DNA of 7,263 nt from CAZADH01 sp964483805 (lineage in GTDB: Bacteria > Muiribacteriota > Ozemobacteria > Ozemobacterales > Ozemobacteraceae). The translations under genes were made by a program, and so were the position numbers. Where the stretch lies: the NCBI GenBank assembly GCA_964483805.1, contig CAZADH010000301.1, positions 1 to 7,263 of the forward strand, written 5' to 3'. Below the pieces are notes generated by a model. It was not told the DNA's origin and searched no databases. It saw only the letters and a program-made list of their open reading frames with translations. The stretch's first letter is position 1. The number at the start of each line of letters is the position of its first letter. Shown piece by piece: positions 1 through 5,705 of this stretch.

Positions 1-1
1 C

Positions 2-202
2 GAGGGCCGGGATGACCGGCGCGCCCTCGCCTGGCAGGCACGGGCGCAGTCGGCGCTCGGTCGCACCGACGAGGCCCGCGACAACGCCACGCGCGCCCTG
101 ACCATGCACGAACAGTGCGACGACGACACCCGGCTGCCGGCACGGCTGGTCAACCGGCTGCGCGTGCTCGCTCCGGCCCAACCGGCGCCGCGGTCACCGT
201 GA
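2..202 (+). CDS. C-terminal fragment of a TPR-like protein (5' end outside the window)
   Basis: The frame is open from the left edge and ends at TGA (200-202), giving 66 residues with no start inside the window. The stretch LGRTDEARDNATRAL, with the preceding AWQARAQSA, fits the second half of a tetratricopeptide repeat: small residues at the helix-packing positions, an LG turn and an A-x(6)-AL helix B pattern. A basic segment and a Pro-rich tail (PAQPAPRSP) end the protein. TPRs mediate protein-protein contacts, so the parent could be a scaffold, a TPR-tailed kinase or regulator, or a secreted repeat protein; the visible part cannot decide. It converges on hutI with 28 bp between stop codons, so it is not part of the hut operon. 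The last codons lie inside a strong inverted repeat. The reading frame is well supported by GC-rich third positions; the TPR call rests on about one repeat. Confidence 0.6.
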   Translation, partial: EGRDDRRALAWQARAQSALGRTDEARDNATRALTMHEQCDDDTRLPARLVNRLRVLAPAQPAPRSP

Positions 203-227
203 CCGCCGGCGCCGCTCGGCGCCAGGC
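183..227. terminator. Convergent-junction hairpins, probable bidirectional terminator
   Basis: Positions 183-197 pair with 199-214 as a stem of about 15 bp interrupted only by an unpaired C at 207. As RNA it would close a 5-nt loop (ACCGT) around 196-200. The inner part, GCGGTCAC-C-GTGACCGC (190-206), is a perfect 8-bp inverted repeat and contains the stop codon of the TPR-like gene. A third GGCGCC copy at 218-223 can pair instead with 208-213 (loop GCTC, extended to 205-227 with one bulged A). No U-tract follows on either strand, so this is not a textbook intrinsic terminator. Its position between convergent stop codons and its symmetry favour two-way termination or 3'-end protection; a protein-binding operator is the alternative. 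Confidence 0.45.
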
Positions 228-230
228 CAG

Positions 231-1505
231 TCAGTTCGCGGTCTCGCGACGGTGCACGACCTTGCCCTTCGCGACCACGGTGTGCACGGGGTTCCAACCA
301 ATGCGATACCCGATATCTCTGTAACTGGGCACATCGAGCAGCAGCAGATCGGCTCGCCGCCCGATCTCGATGGCTCCGGTCTCGTCGCCCCGCCCGAGCG
401 CATGTGCCGCATGCAGGGTGCCGGCGATCAGGGCCTCGGCCGCCGACATCTTCAATTGCAGCATCGCCAAGCTCTGGACCAGCGGCGCCGCAAAAACCTG
501 GCACGAGCCTGGGTTGTAATCGCTGGCCACCGCCACCGGCAACCCCGCCGCCATCATCTCGCGGGCGCGGGCGTGGTGCGCGTGCATCAGACAGGTCGAG
601 GTCCCCGGCAGCAGGGTCGGCACCACGCCCGAATCGGCCAAGCGTGAGATGCCCATCTTCTCGGTCATCAGCAGGTGGTCGGCGCTGATCGCCCGTTGTT
701 GCACGGCGATCTCGACCCCGCCAATAACCTCGATCTCGTCGGCGTGGATCTTTGGCGTCATCCCGTGCTCGCGCCCGGCCGCCAGGATCTTCTCGGACTG
801 CGCGAGCGAGAACGCCTTCTTCTCGCAAAACACGTCGTTGAACTCGGCCAACCGCTCCTCGCCGACCCGCGGAATCCAACTCTGGCAGATCTCGTCGACA
901 AACGCGTCGGGCCGATCGCGCCACTCCATGGGAATCGCATGGGCGCCCATGAATGTCGGCACGATCTCGATCGGCGCCGTCTGCTGCAACCGCCGGATCA
1001 CCCGCAGCATCTTCAACTCGTTTTCGAGGTCGAGCCCATAGCCGCTCTTGATCTCGACCGTCGTCGTACCCCAGGCGATCAAGCGCTGCAGACGGGCCCA
1101 GGTGACTGCGTACAGCTCGTCTTCGCTGGCGGCCCGCACCGCCTTCACGGTCTTGAGGATGCCCCCGCCGGCCGCCAGGATCTCGATATACGGCACACCC
1201 TGCACCCGCCGTTCGAACTCGTCGCTGCGATCGCCCGCATAAACCAGGTGCGTATGCGGGTCGACGAACCCCGGCACCGCCGTCATCCCGCGGCCACTGA
1301 TGAACTGGCAGTCGCTGTTGGGCCGCACGTGTGTAAATACATCAGATTCGGGGCCCACCCAGACGATCCGCCCCTGAAATGCCGCGATCGACACATGGGC
1401 CCGCTCCTCGACGGTCCAGTCGACCGGCGTGCCGCGGCCGCGAAACGGCCGCGGATACAACGCCGCACTGTCGAGGCCGTGCACCAGCAGTTCGGCCGGT
1501 TTCAT
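231..1505 (-). CDS. hutI: Imidazolonepropionase (HutI)
   Basis: This cytosolic amidohydrolase opens the ring of 4-imidazolone-5-propanoate to give N-formimino-L-glutamate, the third step of histidine breakdown. The 424-residue product has the family hallmarks in order: DPHTHLVYAGDR (metal ligands His84 and His86), GGGI near 113-116, EIKSGYGLD (151-159), FMGAHAIP (His189), KIHADE (metal ligand His254, with Glu257), SADHL (His277) and ASDYNPGS (metal ligand Asp329, with Asn331). The N-terminus, about 80 residues before the HTH motif, looks slightly longer than usual and contains a Pro/Arg/Gly-rich turn. The ATG at 1505 overlaps the ftcD stop (ATGA), with GAAGGA at 1515-1520 nine bases upstream. 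An in-frame ATG at 1595 would add 30 non-homologous residues inside ftcD and is rejected. Last gene of the operon; translation is probably coupled to ftcD. Confidence 0.97.
   Translation of the reverse strand: MKPAELLVHGLDSAALYPRPFRGRGTPVDWTVEERAHVSIAAFQGRIVWVGPESDVFTHVRPNSDCQFISGRGMTAVPGFVDPHTHLVYAGDRSDEFERRVQGVPYIEILAAGGGILKTVKAVRAASEDELYAVTWARLQRLIAWGTTTVEIKSGYGLDLENELKMLRVIRRLQQTAPIEIVPTFMGAHAIPMEWRDRPDAFVDEICQSWIPRVGEERLAEFNDVFCEKKAFSLAQSEKILAAGREHGMTPKIHADEIEVIGGVEIAVQQRAISADHLLMTEKMGISRLADSGVVPTLLPGTSTCLMHAHHARAREMMAAGLPVAVASDYNPGSCQVFAAPLVQSLAMLQLKMSAAEALIAGTLHAAHALGRGDETGAIEIGRRADLLLLDVPSYRDIGYRIGWNPVHTVVAKGKVVHRRETAN
1432..1454. repeat. 9-bp GC inverted repeat inside hutI
   Basis: CCGCGGCCG (1432-1440) is the exact reverse complement of CGGCCGCGG (1446-1454), separated by 5 nt. 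In the hutI mRNA this would be an all-GC stem with a UUUCG loop, about 50-75 nt after the start codon. It encodes the Arg/Pro/Gly-rich PRPFRGRG stretch in the variable N-terminus. It may slow early elongation or simply reflect GC-rich Arg/Gly/Pro codons. Confidence 0.5.
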
Positions 1506-2437
1506 TTCGCGCCGTCCTTCTTGCCCGACAACTCGCCGATCACCACGGCGTTGATCTTGTTCTCGAGCACGCAGTCCGGTTTGTAGTTCTCGCACCGCAG
1601 GTAGTATTCGGCCACTTCAAACAGGGCGTCCTGCGGCACCATGCCGATGATCTCGGACCCGACGACCGGCACGCCGTAGCGCTCGGCCTCACCCTTGATC
1701 ATCTCGAACACCCGGAACAACGGCGACTTCTTGTAGTCGACCATGTTCATCGACACCTGCACGATGTTGCGCTCTTTGAGTTCGACGCCCATGCCCTTGA
1801 CCGCCATCAGACCGCCCGAACTGCCGCGCACAGCCTTGGCAATCTTGTTGGCGATGTCGAGGTTGTTGGTGCCGAGGTTGACGTTGAATGCGATCAACGG
1901 CGGACGACAACCGAGCACCGTGGCACCAGCGCTCACATGCGGCGTCGCCGGACCGTAGTCGGGTTTCCAGTCGGGTTGCTTCATCTTCTCGGCCAGACCC
2001 TCGAACTCACCCTTGCGGATCTTCGCCAGATTCTTGCGCTCGGCGTTCGCCTGCGACTCCTCGTAGAGGTAGATCGGCAGCGCGAAGGTTTTCGCAATCT
2101 CTTCCGCCAGCGACTTCGAATACTTCACCAGGTCTTCGACGGTCACGCCGCGAATCGGCACGAACGGCACCACGTCGACGGCACCCATGCGCGGATGCTC
2201 GCCCTTGTGCTGCCGCAGATCGATCTTCTCGAGCGCGCGCTTGAACAGGTCGAGCACCGCCACGCGCAGCGTGTCGCGAGTGCCGATGAAGGTAATGACC
2301 GTGCGGTTGTGATCGGTGTCGCTACTGAAATCGAGCAGAAAACAGCCCGGCGTCTTGCGCACCGCATCGACGACGTAATCGACCACCTCTTTGCGCTGGC
2401 CCTCGCTGATGTTGATGATGGTTTCGACGATCTCCAT
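1502..2437 (-). CDS. ftcD: Glutamate formimidoyltransferase, stand-alone FTCD N-terminal domain
   Basis: The enzyme moves the formimino group of N-formimino-L-glutamate to tetrahydrofolate, giving glutamate and 5-formimino-THF. The 311-residue product covers only the formiminotransferase part of the animal bifunctional enzyme (about 540 residues); no cyclodeaminase domain follows. Recognisable motifs are NISEGQ (9-14), DTDHNRTVITFIG (40-52), GEHPRMGAVDVVPFVP (79-94, where His81 matches the catalytic His82 of the pig enzyme), LYEESQANAERKNLAKIRKG (a folate-domain signature, about 124-143), HVSAGA, LIAFNVNLGT and GSEIIGMVPQDAL. The ATG at 2437 is chosen because AAGGAGG (2448-2454) lies 10 nt upstream and NISEG falls at the expected N-terminal position; the open frame to 2767 would run through the upstream gene. 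The 3' end overlaps hutI by 4 nt. Its presence shows a folate-linked last step rather than formimidoylglutamase (HutG) or the HutF/HutG deamination route. Confidence 0.96.
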   Translation of the reverse strand: MEIVETIINISEGQRKEVVDYVVDAVRKTPGCFLLDFSSDTDHNRTVITFIGTRDTLRVAVLDLFKRALEKIDLRQHKGEHPRMGAVDVVPFVPIRGVTVEDLVKYSKSLAEEIAKTFALPIYLYEESQANAERKNLAKIRKGEFEGLAEKMKQPDWKPDYGPATPHVSAGATVLGCRPPLIAFNVNLGTNNLDIANKIAKAVRGSSGGLMAVKGMGVELKERNIVQVSMNMVDYKKSPLFRVFEMIKGEAERYGVPVVGSEIIGMVPQDALFEVAEYYLRCENYKPDCVLENKINAVVIGELSGKKDGAK

Positions 2438-2447
2438 GGTTCTCGTG

Positions 2448-2454
2448 CCTCCTT
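2448..2454 (-). promoter_or_regulatory. Shine-Dalgarno site of ftcD
   Basis: The minus strand reads AAGGAGG, ending 10 nt before the ATG at 2437. It is the strongest ribosome-binding site in the window. It fixes the ftcD start and fits independent initiation after the 83-nt gap, unlike the coupled starts elsewhere in the operon. Confidence 0.75.
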
Positions 2455-2520
2455 GGCATTCCCTTCGTTGCGTCTTTGTCTCAGCGCCACCCAAACGGTG
2501 GTGAAAGACATACTTCGTAT
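2455..2520 (-). other. Gap between the membrane protein gene and ftcD
   Basis: This is most of the only sizeable untranslated stretch inside the operon (2438-2520 overall). It is AT-richer than the genes around it. It contains a short ATAC-TTC-GTAT inverted repeat (2510-2520) right after the membrane gene stop, and a CCACC/GGTGG hairpin with 5-nt loop (2487-2501). Neither has a U-tract, so a terminator is not supported. A weak -35/-10 pair can be drawn over the end of the membrane gene (TTGGGG, 17 nt, TACACA on the minus strand), but the -10 match is poor. Possible roles are a secondary promoter or an RNA processing site; neither is proven. Confidence 0.25.
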
Positions 2521-4032
2521 TTACTGTGTATTCTGCACCCTCTTGCGCCCCAACCAGGTGTTGGTCGCAAAATACTTCCATTCGACCCCCGGAATCGGCG
2601 GGGGCGCACTCGGCCGGGCTTCGACGGCAAGGCGGTCGACCGGCCGCAATTTCTCGACCCATGGGCGGTACGCCGATCCCGCAAACCCCTGCCATTGGAT
2701 GGCGCGCAGCGTCGCCCGGTCGTCGGCCGGCATCATCGCCGGTTCGTAACCAACCGCGAACCGCCACTCGACCCGTGGATTCTTGTAGAACAGTCGATAG
2801 AACAGACCCATGGTGTCGTTATAGAGGATTCCGCCCGGTTCAGGCAACCACCCCTGCACTTCGGGGGCAGTCGCATCGACGGTCTCGACGGTCAACCGCT
2901 GTGTCCAGCGGCCGCCCACATCGGCAATAACCGCCAGATACAACGGGGCCAGCAGCGCCACGGTCAACGCCAACCGCGGCCACCCCCCGGGCGCCACATG
3001 ACGCCGCAGGCCGGCCTCGAACTCGCGCGCCATCCAGACCAGCATTGCCGGCAGGCCCCAATCGAGCCAGAACCGCGCGACGCTGAACCCAAGCACCCAA
3101 CCAACAAACCCGAGAATGAACACCGGCTGATCGAGGCGGCATCGCCATGACGACGACGCATCGGCTGGCAACCCCCGCGGCGGCCGCAACATCCCCAGGC
3201 CATAACCGCGTTGCCACAACAAAACGAGCACCACCGCGGCAACGAACTGGAAGTTGCCCGTGTCGGGCTGGAACTCGGCCACCAGTTGCCGCGGCAACAA
3301 CCGGCCTTCGAGGGCATGCTGCACGTGCCAGATGTTCTGTTCGAGATACACCACCGGATCGCCGGTCAACACCGCGCCCACGACCACGCCGACCGCCACC
3401 GCGGCGGTCAACCGCGCCGCCACCCGCCACTGCCGCGCCAACAGGCAGGCGCCAATCGGCAGCGACAAGAGAAAGAACACCGTGTGGCTCCAGGTGCACA
3501 AAGCGGCCAGACCGGTCAACCCCACGAGTACCGTCCAGTCGGGGCGCCGACCCCGCAACCGCCGCCACGTCATGCAGAAGACGACGACGAAACCCGCGGT
3601 CAGCAGATACGGGCGCCCCAACAGCAACCGAGGCACCAACTCGGTGGTTACCGCGGCCACGAGCAGTGCGCCGGCCCAGGCCTCGGCGCGACGCATCATC
3701 AAGACCGGCGGCAGCACGAACCAGACAAACAACGCGGCCACCGAAAAGACCACGAGGTCGTCGGCGCCGAGGCCCGCCACCTGACGCGCCACCGCGAGAA
3801 GCGTGTGCCAACCCGGATGGGTGTCCATGGTGACGGCCTGGTCGAGCACGAGAATCTCGGACCAGGCGCGCCCCGACAACACCTTGGCGACATGGCGGAG
3901 CGCATCGTCGCCGGGTAAATACCCGGTGCTGACAACGTGCAGCGGAATACATACAAGAGCGCACGCCACCAGGATCGGCACGGCCAGAGGCAGCACCCGG
4001 GCCGCCACCGTCCGGGGGCGACCGCGCGTCAC
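2521..4032 (-). CDS. Polytopic membrane protein of unknown function within the hut operon
   Basis: I do not recognise this family. From the GTG at 4032 the product has 503 residues. A short basic N-terminus (TRGRPRTVAAR) precedes TM1 (about 12-34). A long loop (35-92) carries GDDALRH (41-47), D64 and DTHPGWH (70-76). About eight or nine further hydrophobic segments follow (roughly 93-112, 118-136, 143-155, 165-180, 184-198, 205-222, 262-274, 302-334 and 352-371). A soluble domain of about 130 residues ends the protein, with GILYNDTMGLFYRLFYKNP, GYEPAMMP and a basic tail. TM1 followed by an acidic/His-bearing loop, many TMs and a C-terminal domain recalls GT-C glycosyltransferases (PMT, ArnT, STT3), but this is inference. 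It does not resemble a known histidine or urocanate permease. The GTG overlaps the hutU stop as GTGA, suggesting coupling, though its SD is weak; the alternative ATG at 4074 adds 14 residues within hutU. The gene ends with TAA, 83 nt before ftcD. Confidence 0.8.
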   Translation of the reverse strand: MTRGRPRTVAARVLPLAVPILVACALVCIPLHVVSTGYLPGDDALRHVAKVLSGRAWSEILVLDQAVTMDTHPGWHTLLAVARQVAGLGADDLVVFSVAALFVWFVLPPVLMMRRAEAWAGALLVAAVTTELVPRLLLGRPYLLTAGFVVVFCMTWRRLRGRRPDWTVLVGLTGLAALCTWSHTVFFLLSLPIGACLLARQWRVAARLTAAVAVGVVVGAVLTGDPVVYLEQNIWHVQHALEGRLLPRQLVAEFQPDTGNFQFVAAVVLVLLWQRGYGLGMLRPPRGLPADASSSWRCRLDQPVFILGFVGWVLGFSVARFWLDWGLPAMLVWMAREFEAGLRRHVAPGGWPRLALTVALLAPLYLAVIADVGGRWTQRLTVETVDATAPEVQGWLPEPGGILYNDTMGLFYRLFYKNPRVEWRFAVGYEPAMMPADDRATLRAIQWQGFAGSAYRPWVEKLRPVDRLAVEARPSAPPPIPGVEWKYFATNTWLGRKRVQNTQ

Positions 4033-5705
4033 TTTTTCAGCATCGGCATGTCGACGCCACGCTCGCGTGCACACTGCTCACCGAGTTCGTAGCCCGCGTC
4101 GGCGTGCCGGACCACGCCCATCCCCGGGTCGGACGCCAGCACGCGGCGCAGACGGCGCTCGGCATCGGGTGTGCCGTCGGCGACGATGACCATGCCGGCA
4201 TGAATCGAGTTGCCCATCCCCACGCCGCCGCCGTGATGCACGGAGATCCAGGTGGCACCGTTGACGGCGTTGATCATCGCGTTCAGGATCGGCCAGTCGG
4301 CGACGGCATCGGACCCGTCCTTCATGCCCTCGGTTTCGCGGAACGGCGACGCCACCGACCCCGCATCGAGATGGTCGCGGCCGATGACGATCGGCGCCTT
4401 GACCTTGCCACTCTTGACCAGGTCGTTGAACAGCACGCCGGCCTTCTCGCGTTCGCCGTAGCCGAGCCAGCAGATACGCGACGGCAGCCCCTGGAAATGC
4501 ACATCGCGCCCGGCTTTCTCGATCCAGCGCGCCAGCGATTGGTTCTCGGGGAAGAGCTTGACGATCTCGCGATCGGTGACCTTTATGTCTTCGGGGTCGC
4601 CCGACAGCGCCACCCAGCGGAACGGCCCCTTGCCCTCGCAGAACAACGGCCGGATATAGGCCGGCACGAACCCGGGAAAATCGAAGGCGCGCTTGCAGCC
4701 GCGATCGAGCGCCACGGTGCGGATATTGTTGCCGTAATCGAACGTGATCGAACCGGCGTCCATGAAACCGAGCATCGCCTCGACATGTGTGCGCATGCTG
4801 TCTTTCGCGCGCTCGATGTGCTCCTGGGGTTGGTCGCGACGCAGCTTCGCCGCCGCTTCGAGCGTATAACCGGCCGGAATGTAACCATTGAGCGGATCGT
4901 GGGCCGAGGTCTGATCGGTGACGACATCGGGCTTGAACCCCATCTTCAGCATCTTCGGCAGGATCTCGGCGCAGTTGCCGACCAAGCCGATCGACAGGGG
5001 TTTCTTCGCCTTCTTTGCCTCTTCGGCCATCTTGATGGCCTCCTCGAGGTTGGCGCACATCGTCATGCAATACCGATGATCGACGCGGCGTTTGATCTTG
5101 TCGGGGTCGACCTCGACGCACAACGCAACGCCGTCGTTCATCGTCACCGCCAGGGGCTGGGCCCCGCCCATGCCGCCGAGGCCGCCGGTCAAGGTAATAG
5201 TACCTGCCAAACTGCCGCCGTAATGCTTGCGCGCCAGGGCGGCCAGCGTTTCATACGTGCCTTGCAGAATGCCCTGCGTGCCGATATAGATCCAGGAACC
5301 CGCGGTCATTTGTCCATACATCATAAGACCTTTGCGATCGAGTTCGTGGAAGTGATCCCAGGTCGCGAAACGTGGTACCAACAGCGAGTTGGCCAGCAAC
5401 ACGCGCGGCGCGTCGGGGTGGCTCTTGAACACGGCGACCGGCTTGCCCGACTGCACCAGCAGGGTCTCGTCGTTCTCGAGTCGCCTGAGGGTCTCGAGGA
5501 TCTTGTCGAAGCACTCCCAGTTGCGCGCAGCCTTGCCGATGCCGCCGTAGACCACCAGGTCTTCGGGGCGCTCGGCCACCTCGGGATCGAGGTTGTGCTG
5601 GATCATGCGATACGCGGCTTCCTGCAGCCAACCCTTGCAGGACAACTTCGTGCCGGTGGGCGGGTGGACGACCCTCTTAGCTGAGGCTGACGATTGAGGC
5701 GACAT
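4029..5705 (-). CDS. hutU: Urocanate hydratase (urocanase, HutU)
   Basis: This cytosolic enzyme adds water to urocanate to form 4-imidazolone-5-propanoate, using tightly bound NAD+ as an electrophile. The 558-residue product matches the usual bacterial length (about 555-560) and is nearly continuous with the family: KLSCKGWLQEAAYRM, YGGIGKAARNWECF (53-66), GSWIYIGTQGILQGTYETL (136-154), the Gly-rich NAD-binding TLTGGLGGMGGAQPLAV (171-187), VDPDKIKRRVDHRYC, VTDQTSAHDPLNGY, DYGNNIRT, FVPAYIRPLFCEGKGPFRW, SRICWLGYGE and HHGGGVGMGNSIHAGMV. Cys412 in RICWLGYG corresponds to the active-site Cys410 of the Pseudomonas putida enzyme. The ATG at 5705 lies inside the hutH 3' end (29-nt overlap). AAAGGAGAG ends about 10 nt upstream, within hutH, which supports this start. 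The stop overlaps the next gene's GTG by 4 nt. No missing residue or frame break is seen. Confidence 0.98.
   Translation of the reverse strand: MSPQSSASAKRVVHPPTGTKLSCKGWLQEAAYRMIQHNLDPEVAERPEDLVVYGGIGKAARNWECFDKILETLRRLENDETLLVQSGKPVAVFKSHPDAPRVLLANSLLVPRFATWDHFHELDRKGLMMYGQMTAGSWIYIGTQGILQGTYETLAALARKHYGGSLAGTITLTGGLGGMGGAQPLAVTMNDGVALCVEVDPDKIKRRVDHRYCMTMCANLEEAIKMAEEAKKAKKPLSIGLVGNCAEILPKMLKMGFKPDVVTDQTSAHDPLNGYIPAGYTLEAAAKLRRDQPQEHIERAKDSMRTHVEAMLGFMDAGSITFDYGNNIRTVALDRGCKRAFDFPGFVPAYIRPLFCEGKGPFRWVALSGDPEDIKVTDREIVKLFPENQSLARWIEKAGRDVHFQGLPSRICWLGYGEREKAGVLFNDLVKSGKVKAPIVIGRDHLDAGSVASPFRETEGMKDGSDAVADWPILNAMINAVNGATWISVHHGGGVGMGNSIHAGMVIVADGTPDAERRLRRVLASDPGMGVVRHADAGYELGEQCARERGVDMPMLKK

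Noticed and set aside
115..324. Small plus-strand frame across the TPR-like gene end and the hutI 3' end
   Set aside because: Out of frame with the TPR-like gene and runs antisense into hutI; no family resemblance.
675..1586. 303-codon plus-strand frame opposite hutI
   Set aside because: Antisense to conserved hutI motifs, with low-complexity Arg/His/Asp content and no domain.
2487..2501. CCACC/GGTGG hairpin as a terminator before ftcD
   Set aside because: Only 5 bp and no U-tract on the transcribed strand; such stems are frequent in GC-rich DNA.
1379..2749. 456-codon plus-strand frame opposite hutI, ftcD and the membrane gene
   Set aside because: It crosses three real genes and the gap on the other strand. 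Its His/Arg-rich composition is typical of an antisense shadow.
2438..2767. N-terminal extension of ftcD to an ATG at 2767
   Set aside because: The extra 110 residues overlap the membrane gene in another frame and are non-homologous; a strong SD and the NISEG position fix the start at 2437.
3911..3926. CCGGGTA-AA-TACCCGG inverted repeat in the membrane gene
   Set aside because: 7-bp arms with a short spacer are expected several times by chance in a window this size, and the site encodes the GYLPGD loop.
2840..3964. 374-codon minus-strand frame overlapping the membrane gene in another frame
   Set aside because: Arg/Gly-rich out-of-frame translation. The overlapping frame shows clear membrane segments and a coupled start, so it is the real gene.
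4104..5684. 526-codon open frame on the plus strand opposite hutU
   Set aside because: It is antisense to a full-length, motif-complete hutU. Long antisense frames are expected from GC-rich codon bias, and the product shows no recognisable family.
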